The notes under the pieces were generated by a model. That model did no database searches. It saw nothing but the letters and a program-made list of their open reading frames with translations, and had not been told where the DNA came from. DNA of 46,053 bases from CAYONP01 sp964405335 (GTDB lineage Bacteria > Armatimonadota > UBA10988), in contig CAYONP010000043.1 in assembly GCA_964405335.1 (NCBI GenBank), forward strand, positions 1-46,053, in the 5' to 3' direction. Position 1 is the stretch's first letter, and the number at the start of each line of letters is the position of its first letter. Below, piece after piece: positions 1 through 8,231 of the stretch. Position numbers and translations under genes: made by a program.

Positions 1-1
1 C

Positions 2-18
2 CGGTCGTACCACGACCG
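2..18. repeat. small perfect inverted repeat (possible end-of-deoC hairpin)
   Basis: A 7-bp perfect stem (CGGTCGT / ACGACCG) with a 3-nt loop lies about 65 bp beyond the deoC stop codon on the minus strand. It has no U-tract on either strand, so a role as an intrinsic terminator is only possible. The stretch 19-83 contains no recognisable gene. Confidence 0.3.
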
Positions 19-83
19 CAGGAGACTTGACTCCTTGTGAGAAGTCCCTACCGCAGGGCAGACGGGCGCGGCTCGCCGGCGCC

Positions 84-779
84 TCAGCCGATCGCCGGCA
101 GGCCCGCGCGCCGGCGGAACTCGTCCAGGATCGCCTGCGTCGCCGTCGCGCCGACCCGCGTGGCGCCGGCGGCGCGGGCGTCGAGCAACGCGTCGAGCGT
201 GCGGATGCCGCCGGCCGCCTTGACCTGCACGTGCGCCGGCGCGTGGGCGCGCATCAGCCGCAGGTCGTCCAGCGTCGCGCCCGACGTGCCGTAGCCGGTC
301 GAGGTCTTGACCCAGTCGGCGCGCAGCTCGCCGCACAGCTCACACAGCCGGATCTTGTGCTCGTCGGCGAGGTAGCAGTTCTCGAAGATCACCTTCACCC
401 GCGCGCCGGCGGCGTGGGTGACCTCGATCACCGAGCGCAGGTCGGCGGCGACGTAGGCCCAGTCTTCGCTGAGCACCTTGCCGAGGTTGACCACCATGTC
501 CAGCTCGCGCCCGCCGTCGCGCAGGGCCTGCTCGGCTTCGGCCACCTTGACCGCGGTAGCGTGCCCGCCGTGCGGGAAGCCGATGGTCGTGCTCGGCGCA
601 ACGGTGCTGCCGGCCAGCCGCTCGGCGCAGCGGGGCAGGTAGTAGGGCTTGAGGCAGACGCTGGCCACGTCGTAGCGCAAGGCCAGCGCCATGCCCTCCT
701 CCAGCGCCGTGTCGGTCAGCATCGGCTGGAGCAGCGAGTGGTCGATCATCTTGGCCAGCTCGGCGTAGGTGGGGTTCAC
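84..779 (-). CDS. deoC: deoxyribose-phosphate aldolase
   Basis: Class I aldolase that splits 2-deoxyribose-5-phosphate into glyceraldehyde-3-phosphate and acetaldehyde in deoxynucleoside catabolism; cytoplasmic. The 231-residue product has the family landmarks: IDHSLL near residue 12, CLKPYY near 42, D94 in the strand before a hydrophobic VVNLGKV segment, the Schiff-base lysine in VKTSTGYG (K158), and VKAAGGIRT (K187). Length is normal for bacterial DeoC. I chose the GTG at 779-777 because GGAG lies 8 nt upstream and the family N-terminus starts here. A longer frame from 971 would translate the heptamer minisatellite into low-complexity sequence and is unlikely. It diverges from the exported FucI-like gene. 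Confidence 0.93.
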   Translation of the reverse strand: MNPTYAELAKMIDHSLLQPMLTDTALEEGMALALRYDVASVCLKPYYLPRCAERLAGSTVAPSTTIGFPHGGHATAVKVAEAEQALRDGGRELDMVVNLGKVLSEDWAYVAADLRSVIEVTHAAGARVKVIFENCYLADEHKIRLCELCGELRADWVKTSTGYGTSGATLDDLRLMRAHAPAHVQVKAAGGIRTLDALLDARAAGATRVGATATQAILDEFRRRAGLPAIG

Positions 780-810
780 GGCGGTGGCTCCAAGCGGCAG
801 CTTCGCCGCC

Positions 811-901
811 TGCCGCCTGCCGCCTGCCGATTGCCGCCTGCCGCCTGCCGCCTGCTGCCTGCCGCCTGCCGATTGCCGCCTGCCGTCTGCCGCCTGCCGT
901 G
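811..901. repeat. heptamer minisatellite (13 x 7 bp)
   Basis: Thirteen head-to-tail copies of a 7-bp unit, consensus TGCCGCC, with variants ending GAT at 825-831 and 867-873 (42 bp apart, hinting at a higher-order unit of six heptamers), plus TGCTGCC, TGCCGTC and TGCCGTG. It fills the space between the divergent deoC and FucI-like genes, so any promoter of either gene is next to or inside it. Slippage would change spacing by 7 bp per unit. It lies outside the starts chosen from the ribosome-binding sites. Confidence 0.9.
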
Positions 902-969
902 CGATAAGGCCAAGACCTTGCACAGCCGAGGTTCGCGTGAGTCCCGCGTCTTGCGCACGGGGAGTTGCC

Positions 970-2475
970 ATGGGTCATGGTTGTGGCTCCTGCACGCTTC
1001 GCGGCCCCGCCTGCGCCTGCTGCTGCCTCTCCCGCCGCCGGTTCATCAGCGCTAGTGCCGCTGGTCTCACCGGTGCGGCGGTGCTGGGCGGCTGGCGGCC
1101 GGCGGCGGCGCGACCGTTGCAGGACCTGCGTGAAGAGATTCCGGTCGGCGAGCTGCGGCCGAAGCCGACGGTGACCATGCTGGCCGCCGTCGTGCGGGCC
1201 CGGCCGCCTTACTGGCTCGGCTGGCCCGGCACCAGCTACGATGTCGAGGGCTGGCGCCAGCGCTACAGCGAGCTGCTCGAGCGCGCCGCGCAGCGCAACG
1301 GCATCAGCCTCGGCGGGCCGGGCGATCCGCTCGAGGACGACAACGCCGTCAACGCCTTCTGCGAGCGCCTCCAACGCGAGTCGCCCGATGGCGCGGTGAT
1401 CATCGTCCAGCACCTGGGCGTGTGGCACTGGGTCGAGCGCATCGCCGCCGCCGGCGTGCCGCTGATCGTCTTCGCCCCGGTCGGCACCGCGTTCACCGGG
1501 CAGGTCAACCAGGTCGGCCACCGCAAGGGTTGTTACGTCCTCTCGACGCTGGACTTCGAGGCGGTCGAGCAGGGCCTGCGGATGATCGTCGCCAAGCGGC
1601 TGTTCGAAGAGTCGCGCATCCTCGTCGTGGTCGGCGACCGGCGCAGCGAGACGGTGCTGCCGAAGCTCGGCACCAAGGTCCGCTACGTGCCGCGGACCGA
1701 CTTCGAGGAGCGCTTCGCCAAGATGCCGGTGACCGCCGAGGTGAGCCGGCTGGCGGACCAGATCCAGCAGGAGGCGACGCGCATCGTCGAGCCGCACGGC
1801 GACGACTTCGTCAACGCCATGCGGGTGTTCACCACGGCGAAGATGCTGCTGCACGAGGAGCAGTCGAACGCGCTGTCGATGGACTGTCTCGGCATGGTCG
1901 CCGCGCGGAAGGCGCCGACGCCGCCGTGCATGGCCTGGTCGATGATGCAGGACATCGGCGTCACCGGCGGCTGCGAGGCCGACCTCTACGGCGCTGTCTC
2001 GCTGATGATGACCAGCTACCTGTTCCGCAAGCCCGGGTTCATGAACGACCCGGTGCCGGAGACAGCGAAGAACGAGCTGATCGTCGCCCACTGCGTCTCG
2101 GGCAGCCGGCTCAACGGCTTCGACCAGCCGGCGGTGCCGCGCATCCTGCGCAGCCACAGCGAGTCGGCCCTGGGCATCTCGACCCAGGTGCTGTGGGAGC
2201 CGGGCCACAAGGTGACCCTGCTCCGCTTCACCGGGCCCGACCGGTTCATCGTCGACACCGGCACGGTGACCGAGAACATCGACACCCCGCCGGCCGGCGG
2301 CTGCCGGACCAACTTCTCGGTCAAGATGGACCGCGTCGAGGACTGCCGCGACGTGCTCGGGTTCCACCAGGTCGTCTTCTATGGCGACCACCGGCGCGAC
2401 CTGCGGGCGTTCGCTCAGCTCCACGGCTTCGAGATCGTGCACTCGCCCGAGCAGGCGACCCTGGGGGCCGGATGA
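970..2475 (+). CDS. Tat-exported L-fucose-isomerase-like protein
   Basis: A 501-residue protein whose core resembles the L-fucose/L-arabinose isomerase-related family (FucI-like, COG2407): a Rossmann-like N-terminal part (residues ~65-250) and a C-terminal part with MDCLGM near 314, the GCEAD motif (E336, metal or catalytic site in relatives) and IVAHC (H374). The N-terminus is unusual: a Cys-rich head (CGSC...CACCC, residues 5-19) followed by a twin-arginine motif SRRRFI (21-26) and a hydrophobic Ala/Gly stretch, so it is predicted to be folded with cofactor and exported by Tat. ATG 970 is supported by GGGGAG six nt upstream. The stop overlaps the next ATG, so the two genes are coupled. The substrate is unknown; isomerase activity outside the cytoplasm is not established. 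Confidence 0.75.
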   Translation: MGHGCGSCTLRGPACACCCLSRRRFISASAAGLTGAAVLGGWRPAAARPLQDLREEIPVGELRPKPTVTMLAAVVRARPPYWLGWPGTSYDVEGWRQRYSELLERAAQRNGISLGGPGDPLEDDNAVNAFCERLQRESPDGAVIIVQHLGVWHWVERIAAAGVPLIVFAPVGTAFTGQVNQVGHRKGCYVLSTLDFEAVEQGLRMIVAKRLFEESRILVVVGDRRSETVLPKLGTKVRYVPRTDFEERFAKMPVTAEVSRLADQIQQEATRIVEPHGDDFVNAMRVFTTAKMLLHEEQSNALSMDCLGMVAARKAPTPPCMAWSMMQDIGVTGGCEADLYGAVSLMMTSYLFRKPGFMNDPVPETAKNELIVAHCVSGSRLNGFDQPAVPRILRSHSESALGISTQVLWEPGHKVTLLRFTGPDRFIVDTGTVTENIDTPPAGGCRTNFSVKMDRVEDCRDVLGFHQVVFYGDHRRDLRAFAQLHGFEIVHSPEQATLGAG

Positions 2476-4322
2476 TGAAACACCTCGCTGTTGCGCTCAT
2501 GCTCTGCGCCCTGGCACCCGCCGGAGCGCAGTTGCGCCTGGGCCTGCCCGATGCGCCGGGCACGCCGGTCGACGCGGCCGGCGTGCTGCTCGAGGACTGG
2601 GGCCCCGTCGCCGTCACCGTCGACGGCGCCGAGTGGACGGCCGGCGTCGCCTGCGACCCGACGCCGACCAGCGAGCGCCGGGCGACCGTCGGCGCGGTCG
2701 AGCTGCTCAGCCGGGCCTGGCGCGCGCCGGCCTGGCCGCACAGCACCGACGTGCTGACGGTCACCGCCGAGAACCGCGGCACCGAGCCGGTGATGCTGCC
2801 GCTGCGGCTCGACCTGCCCGCGACGGTCAGCCTCTCGGGCGGCGTCGGCAGCGTCGGCGGGCGGACCGTGCTGCGCTACGACGCCGACACCGCCACGCCG
2901 GCCGAGCACCGCGACTGGGGCTACGTCGCCGGCGGCACGCCGATGCCCGGCTGGGGCCACCCGGCGGTCGCCTGCGACCCGGCCTTTGCCAACATCCGCG
3001 CCGGCATGGGCGGCGTGCCGCTCGAGTACCGCCTGGCCGTGCGGCCGGGCAGTAGCTGGAACGTCGCCGTCGGCTTGATGGAAAGCCACCACACCGCGCC
3101 GGGGCAGCGGCCGCAGATCGTCCGAGTCGAGGGCGAAGAGCCGCTGGTGATCGACCCGATCGCGGTCTGGGGGCAGCATCAGCCGGGCGTGGCGATGTTC
3201 GTCGGCCGCGACCTGAACGCCGACGGCCTGCTGCGCATCGAGGTGCTGCCGGTCAAGGGCGCGCCGGACGTGAATCCCATCCTGAACGCGCTGTGGCTGT
3301 TCCCGCGCGAGGTCGAGCCCGATGCGCGGGAAATCGTCGCGGGGCGGCTGAACGACCAGGCGGCGGCCTATGTCGATGTCGGCGGCGCGGGTGACCAGGC
3401 CTTCTACGTCACCGAGGCGGTCGAGTATGAGCTGGCCCTGGCGCCCGGCGCGACGCGCGAGCTGACCTTCCTGCTCGCCTGCCGCGGCGGTGGGCTGCCC
3501 GAGAGCGAGGCCTGGACGGCCGCCGAGCTGCGCCAGTCGGCCGACGACCTGTGGCGCGACTGGTTCGCCGGCGGCGCCGAAGTGCGGCTGGGCGATCCCG
3601 CCGCGACGGCGGTCTATCGCACCGCGCTGGCCGCGCTGGTGACCGAGCGCGCGCAGGCCGGTGGCTACTTCGCCGCGCTGCCCGGCGGCGTCGGCCTCGA
3701 GGGCTACTCGCCCGAGGCGGCGGCGATCGTCTGCGCGGCGCTCGACGCCGCGGGCCAGCACCTCGAATCGCGCCGGCTGTTGCGCCTCTACTGGGACGCC
3801 CCGCCCGAGCCGCTGGCCGGCCTGGCCGCGCGCAGCGAGGGCTGGGGCTTCGTCGCCCTGGCTCGCCACGCGCTGCTCACCGGCGACGAGGCGTGGGGCC
3901 GCGAGGCGATGCCGGCGGCGGTCGAGACCCCCGGCGGCGAGCCGCAGGCCGAGGGCCCGCTGGTCGACCTGGCGCGGGAGGTGCTGCGGGTCACCGCGGC
4001 GCTGGCGACGCTCGACGGCGAGACGCTGGTGCTGCTGCCGGCGGCCGAGCCGGCCTGGTTCGACGGTGAGGGGCTCAGCCTGACGGGCCTGCCGACGGTC
4101 TACGGTCCGCTATCGCTGACCGCCCGCAGTGAGGGCGAGCGGGTCACCGTGCGGCTGACGCCGCCAACCGACCGCCCCTGCCCGGCGATCACGCTGACCG
4201 CGCCCAAGCTGGACGGCCGCGCGCCAACGGTCGTATTGCTCAACGGCCGTACGGCCACGCTGACCGACGGCCGGCTAACGGTCCCGCCGGCACAGGCGTC
4301 GACGGTGGTCTTCGGCTGGTAG
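2472..4322 (+). CDS. secreted sugar-active protein, six-hairpin-like C-terminal half
   Basis: 616 residues, starting MMKHLAVALMLCALAPAGAQ, a clear Sec signal peptide. Residues ~25-360 look like beta-sandwich modules; residues ~385-510 are helix-rich with paired-helix character as in (alpha/alpha)6 glycosidase-type folds; the last ~90 residues are again beta-rich, as in the C-terminal cap of such enzymes. I do not recognise a family or catalytic residues, so a carbohydrate role is inferred from architecture and context. The start overlaps the stop of the Tat-exported FucI-like gene (ATGA), which indicates co-translation. The alternative ATG is one codon later (2475). The stop codon TAG is the first three bases of a REP-like repeat. 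Confidence 0.7.
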   Translation: MMKHLAVALMLCALAPAGAQLRLGLPDAPGTPVDAAGVLLEDWGPVAVTVDGAEWTAGVACDPTPTSERRATVGAVELLSRAWRAPAWPHSTDVLTVTAENRGTEPVMLPLRLDLPATVSLSGGVGSVGGRTVLRYDADTATPAEHRDWGYVAGGTPMPGWGHPAVACDPAFANIRAGMGGVPLEYRLAVRPGSSWNVAVGLMESHHTAPGQRPQIVRVEGEEPLVIDPIAVWGQHQPGVAMFVGRDLNADGLLRIEVLPVKGAPDVNPILNALWLFPREVEPDAREIVAGRLNDQAAAYVDVGGAGDQAFYVTEAVEYELALAPGATRELTFLLACRGGGLPESEAWTAAELRQSADDLWRDWFAGGAEVRLGDPAATAVYRTALAALVTERAQAGGYFAALPGGVGLEGYSPEAAAIVCAALDAAGQHLESRRLLRLYWDAPPEPLAGLAARSEGWGFVALARHALLTGDEAWGREAMPAAVETPGGEPQAEGPLVDLAREVLRVTAALATLDGETLVLLPAAEPAWFDGEGLSLTGLPTVYGPLSLTARSEGERVTVRLTPPTDRPCPAITLTAPKLDGRAPTVVLLNGRTATLTDGRLTVPPAQASTVVFGW

Positions 4323-4567
4323 GGCGCGCCATGCGCGCCGATGGACCGCCGGCGAGGGCCGGGCTGTAGCGGCGCGCTGCGCGCGCCGAATGCCGGCTGG
4401 AAGCCGGCGGTCCACGGGTGTCGGCTGGAAGCCGGCGGTCCACGGGTGCCGGCAGGTCGCGGCGCTTGGTAGGGCGCGCCATGCGCGCCGATGGACCGCC
4501 GGCGTCCCGCCGGCCGCCGACGAGGGTGTCGGGCAGTAGCGGCGCGCTGCGCGCGCCGAATGCCGGC
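4320..4567. repeat. REP-like intergenic repeat cluster
   Basis: The 411-bp intergenic stretch 4323-4733 holds no convincing gene. Three repeat units fill its first half. Unit a (34 bp, beginning TAGGGCGCGCCATGCGCGCC) occurs at 4320-4353 and 4470-4503. Unit b (beginning GTAGCGGCGCGCTGCGCGC, ending CGAATGCCGG) is at 4366-4397 and 4536-4567. Unit c is a 28-bp direct tandem at 4393-4420 and 4421-4448. Units a and b contain GCGC palindromes able to form hairpins. The a/b pair therefore repeats with a spacing of 150-170 bp. The remaining bases to 4733 show nothing I can name apart from the ribosome-binding site of the next gene. Confidence 0.85.
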
Positions 4568-4733
4568 GGCACAGGGGCTGCCTCGGTCAGCCCGGACTCG
4601 CCTGACAGCGCGGGGCTGCCACTCCCGAAGGGCGAGGCGAGACCGTTCTCACGCGCCGCGCCCGATGGTGGCGGAGTCTCGCCACGACTAGCGCCAACTG
4701 CCTCGTCGGCGGTGTAGACTCGTAACGGAGATC

Positions 4734-5750
4734 ATGGTGAGGATGCGGCGCCGGCTTGATCGACCCGTCGACCCGGGGAAGCATCCAGGGCGGTGGTTCA
4801 CCGTGTCGGCCGGCGTGCCGGGCTGGCTACAGGTCGCCAACCTGGTCGCCTTACCGCTCACCCTTTTCGGCCTGCTCTGGATCCTTGCCGTCGGCCCTTG
4901 GGCCCGCTTCCTGCCGCTGCCCGGGCTGCTGCTAATGGCGGTTTGCTGGCCCGTGACACTGCTCTGCCTTCGCGGGAAGCGGGCGTGGATGCGGCTCCAA
5001 CCCGGCGAGATCCGAGAGGCGCGCTACCTCAAGCGCGCCCGCACCTATCGGCTCGACCACCTGCGCGGGTTGGTCTATGACGGCACCGGCGCCTCGGTGC
5101 TGTTCGACGAGGGTGAACTGCGGATCGATGGCTGGGTGGACGGCGGCGGGCGACTGGTAGCCTGGCTCAATCACCGGTTGGGCGGTGCGGACGCGCTCGG
5201 TGAAGCGCCACTGCCCCAGTGGATCGGGCTGGATGAGCCGGTCAAGTTCGCGAACATCAGAACCAGGCGCCACTATTGGCTTGGCCTATGGACGCTCTGC
5301 CTTTGCCTTATTGGTTTCACCGCTCTATCGCTTCACTGGCGCGAGCAGCGCTTGCTCCCAGTGTACTTGTTCGAAGTGCTGGTGGCGCTCGCGGGCCTGT
5401 TTGTACTTCTGCCGAGTTTCCGGCGCTCGTACTGCACTGAGGTGGTCGCTGGGCAGGAGGGTCTGCACCTTCGTCGACTGGCGGGGGCTGTTGACGTTTC
5501 CTGGCACGATGTGCTCGGCGTCCAGGTCACCAGGCTTTCGGTGACGATCCGCACGGCGTTCGGCGACTGGCGTTACCCGGCCAAAGCCCCCAGCGCGCGT
5601 GACCTGGCCACCCTCATCCACCGCGTCCTCGCCCTGCGCGAGCAAGGCCACACGCTGCCCGGCGAGGTCCCAGCGCCCGACACGGCCCTGTCGCGGATGG
5701 CCGGAATCGAGCCGGCCGTGGTCGAGCGGGGGATCAGTCGCTCGGCCTGA
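4734..5750 (+). CDS. integral membrane protein of unknown function, PH-like soluble segments
   Basis: 338 residues with four predicted membrane segments in two pairs: ~32-54, ~60-80, ~183-204 and ~208-228. Each pair is followed by a soluble segment of about 100 residues with short beta-strands (e.g. residues ~90-150 and ~235-310), an arrangement reminiscent of bacterial PH-domain membrane proteins, but no diagnostic motif is visible. The start at ATG 4734 follows CGGAG with a short 3-nt gap; GTG 4737 or ATG 4743 are alternatives with more usual spacing. It is convergent with the FAD oxidoreductase, whose reconstructed 3' end overlaps this gene by 17 bp. Confidence 0.7.
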   Translation: MVRMRRRLDRPVDPGKHPGRWFTVSAGVPGWLQVANLVALPLTLFGLLWILAVGPWARFLPLPGLLLMAVCWPVTLLCLRGKRAWMRLQPGEIREARYLKRARTYRLDHLRGLVYDGTGASVLFDEGELRIDGWVDGGGRLVAWLNHRLGGADALGEAPLPQWIGLDEPVKFANIRTRRHYWLGLWTLCLCLIGFTALSLHWREQRLLPVYLFEVLVALAGLFVLLPSFRRSYCTEVVAGQEGLHLRRLAGAVDVSWHDVLGVQVTRLSVTIRTAFGDWRYPAKAPSARDLATLIHRVLALREQGHTLPGEVPAPDTALSRMAGIEPAVVERGISRSA

Positions 5751-7052
5751 TCGCCGCGGGCACGATCGCCCCNNNNNNNNNNNNNNNNNNNNNNNNNNNN
5801 NNNNNNNNNNNNNNNNNNNNNNNNNNNNNNNNNNNNNNNNNNNNNNNNNNNNNNNNNNNNNNNNNNNNNNNNGGGCGGCGAGGGCCGCGGCACAGCCGGC
5901 GGCCTGGCCGGTGGCCATGCAGACCGCCTGCACCCTCAGCGCGCTGTTGGCCAGGCGGTCGCTCGAGAGGCAGCGGCCGGCGACCTGGAGGTTCGCCGCG
6001 CCGGCGGGGATCAGCGCCCCGCGCGGCACCGTCGGCACGATGTCATCGCCCAGCGGCTCGGGCCGCACTCCGGCGTTGGTGTGTTGATCGACCGGATAGA
6101 AGGCGTAGCAGATCGCCTCGGGCCAGTGGTAGCCGCTGACGTAGCGCTCGATGGTGCAGGTCTCCTCGCCGATGATGCGGTAGGTTTCGCGCACGGCGGT
6201 CTGCGGCTGCATACGCTCGAGCCGGACTCCCTCACAGCCGGGCAGGCCGCGGACGAAGTGGAGCAGGCGCAGCACCGAGGCGCGGCCGCGGGCGTTGGTC
6301 TCGGTCCAGGCGGCCGAGGTCGAGGAGTCGGCGCCGAGGACGTACTGCGCCGCCTCGCCGCCGCGGCGGAGGAAGTCGAGGAAGGGGCGGTTCTCGCCCG
6401 CCACGTCGCCGGGCTCCAGCAGGCCCTTGGCCAGCGCGTCGACATACCTGGCCTGGACCAGCTCGGGGTCGAGATACTCGGGGTTGTAGCCGCCGAGGCG
6501 GAAGCAGAGGGTGCCGGGCATGACATCAGCCTCGCGCCGGCGGGGCAGGCCGATCATGCCGATCAGGTCGGCGTCGCCGGTGCAATCGACCAGTTGCCGG
6601 CAGGCGACGCGGCGAGTCAGGGCCTTGCCGGCGATCTCGACCAGCCAGCCGTCGTCGCGGGGGGTGATCCGATACGGCAGCTCATAGAGGCAGAGCCGGA
6701 CGCCCGCCTCGATGGCGGCGACCTCGGCGAGGATGGCATAGAGCGGGCCGTTGATACGCACTTGGTGATGCCAGTGCGGGCCGGGCACGGTGACGTCGGG
6801 CAGGCTGCCGCCGTCGAGTTCGACGGTGCGGCGGACCAGGTCCCAGCCGATGCCGGCAATGACCTGCCGGCCGTGGGCGTGGAACAGGCCGGGGAAGGCG
6901 ACGCCGCCGAGGGTCATGGTCCCGCCGAGCTGCGGGGCGAGGTCGACCAGCATGGTCGACGCGCCGGCGCGGGCGGCGGCGACCGCGGCGACACAGCCGG
7001 CGGTGCCCCCGCCGACGACGAGGACCTCGACGTCGTGGTCGAGTCGTTCCAT
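5734..7052 (-). CDS. FAD-dependent oxidoreductase (PF12831-like), interrupted by scaffold gap
   Basis: The readable part 5873-7052 encodes about 393 residues starting MERLDHDVEVLVVGGG, with the dinucleotide-binding GGGTAG motif, GGTMTLGGVAFPGLF, DCTGDAD, and GRCLSSDRLANSALRVQ followed by GQAAG, all typical of the FAD_oxidored family found with glycan-degrading genes. ATG 7052 has GGAG six nt upstream. The 100-N block hides the C-terminal region. On the far side of the gap, 5772-5734 on the minus strand reads GAIVPAAIRPSD-stop, resembling the usual end of this family, so I extend the gene to 5734; that extension is inference. The substrate is unknown. Confidence 0.8.
5773..5872. other. assembly gap (100 N)
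   Basis: Exactly 100 ambiguous bases, the standard placeholder for a scaffold join of unknown length. The reading frame of the FAD oxidoreductase cannot be followed through it. Confidence 0.99.
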
Positions 7053-7163
7053 GTCGGCTCCGCGGCGACGGTAGGTCGGCGCGGGGTGGGAGTCAAGGTG
7101 GCGGGGTGGAAATGACGAGGATTGGCCACCCGGCGCGCCTGGGGGCGGTGGCCCGTGACACCG

Positions 7164-7281
7164 GTCGTGGGGGGGGGGGGGGGGGGGGGGGGGCGGGCCC
7201 CCCGCCCGGGGCGGGGGGGGGGGGGGGCGCGCCCCCCCCCCCCCCCCCCCCCCCCCCCGCGCGCCCCCCCGCCCCCACGAC
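7164..7281. repeat. poly-G / poly-C inverted low-complexity block
   Basis: A run of 25 G (7169-7193), then shorter C and G runs including 15 G (7213-7227), then 27 C (7232-7258), bounded by a perfect inverted repeat GTCGTGGGGG (7164-7173) / CCCCCACGAC (7272-7281). It sits in the 338-bp gene-free interval 7053-7390, whose other recognisable content is the first 45-bp direct repeat. Its form suggests a sequencing or assembly artefact rather than biology. Confidence 0.9.
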
Positions 7282-7292
7282 TGCTGCGCTAG

Positions 7293-7337
7293 GCTCGCGG
7301 GAGGTCCACCCCCGCCCACCGCCAACGCTGTGGCGGA
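7293..7337 (+). repeat. 45-bp direct repeat, copy 1
   Basis: This 45-bp segment, starting GCTCGCGGGAGGTCCACCCC and ending GCTGTGGCGGA, recurs at 8180-8224 with one mismatch (44/45). The two copies are 887 bp apart and bracket a single gene (7391-8158). Confidence 0.93.
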
Positions 7338-7390
7338 CACCGGGTACGGCTCAACGCGGGGAAGCCGCGCGGCAGGCACAGTGAGTTGGC

Positions 7391-8158
7391 ATGACCGAGT
7401 TTGAGAGCCTGGTCCGCGTGCGATCCCGGTGCGGCACGCAGGGATCAGGCTCCGTCCGGCTTGCAGAGCTGTTCGAGGCACTCCCGCCCCAGCTACACTG
7501 CCCCCAGTGGTCTGTGCTCTGGCTGTGGGACCACGCCGAGGTGGCGGAGTTCGGGGACATCCGGCATGTTCAAGCTGCCATCGAACACGGCGTGCACGGG
7601 TTGGTCCTAGACTTCAGTGCGATGGTCCACTTCGCGGCCGCTGCGCGGATCGTCGGCTACGGGGTCTTCGTCGGTTACGAGCGCGGCTACCAGATGGTCA
7701 CCCGCGAGGACTACTGGATATCACACGCAGACGAACACCCGCCATTGCTCCCGAACGCCCGCATCGTGTTGGAGGCCTTCGGCAACGACTGCTGGTTCGC
7801 TGCCTCGCCGTTGACGGGCCTGTTCGAGTCATTGCGCGAGACCTTGGGCGATCGGGTCCACGCCCTGCCGTTGCCGCGCTACGCGGCGGCCTGCCGCCGC
7901 GCGCTCGCGGCGATCGAGCAGTACCGGGCGTCGCCGTCGATGCGCGCACTGGGCGGACTGGTTGACGGACTATTCGCCGAACTACACTGTACGTGCCCCA
8001 GTGAAGCGTCTGGCTGGAAACAGCTCGAAGACGCCTGGATCGAACTCGAGCTGGTCTACGCCGACTTGGTGAATGGCGAGCGAAAGCCTGAGGAGACCGA
8101 CTGGCCTGCCGTCGTCGAGCGCGCGATCGACCGCATCGAGATGGCCCTTCGCAGCTGA
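7391..8158 (+). CDS. hypothetical protein (orphan between direct repeats)
   Basis: 255 residues, soluble, rich in aromatic residues (for example the PQWSVLWLWDH stretch near residue 40), with no signal peptide or membrane segment. I do not recognise a family. Composition and the absence of low-complexity sequence argue for a real gene. The GC content looks somewhat lower than that of neighbours. ATG 7391 is preceded by a weak GTGAG. It stands alone between two near-identical 45-bp direct repeats, a layout that fits insertion, or duplication of the upstream region of the following gene. Confidence 0.6.
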   Translation: MTEFESLVRVRSRCGTQGSGSVRLAELFEALPPQLHCPQWSVLWLWDHAEVAEFGDIRHVQAAIEHGVHGLVLDFSAMVHFAAAARIVGYGVFVGYERGYQMVTREDYWISHADEHPPLLPNARIVLEAFGNDCWFAASPLTGLFESLRETLGDRVHALPLPRYAAACRRALAAIEQYRASPSMRALGGLVDGLFAELHCTCPSEASGWKQLEDAWIELELVYADLVNGERKPEETDWPAVVERAIDRIEMALRS

Positions 8159-8179
8159 AGCTACGCTCATCGCGGGCAC

Positions 8180-8224
8180 GCTCGCGGGAGGTCCACCCCC
8201 GCCCGCCGCCAACGCTGTGGCGGA
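8180..8224 (+). repeat. 45-bp direct repeat, copy 2
   Basis: Second copy of the repeat at 7293-7337 (44/45 identical). Here it ends 7 bp before the start codon of the large secreted glycosidase-like gene, and its last bases (GCGGA) contribute to that gene's ribosome-binding site. Confidence 0.93.
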
Positions 8225-8231
8225 GCCGCTC

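Noticed and set aside
769..969. N-terminal extension of the FucI-like protein, translating the heptamer array
   Set aside because: The CRLPPAA repeats are minisatellite translation; a strong ribosome-binding site and Tat signal place the start at 970.
780..971. N-terminal extension of deoC from ATG 971
   Set aside because: It would also translate the minisatellite; GGAG 8 nt before GTG 779 and family length support 779.
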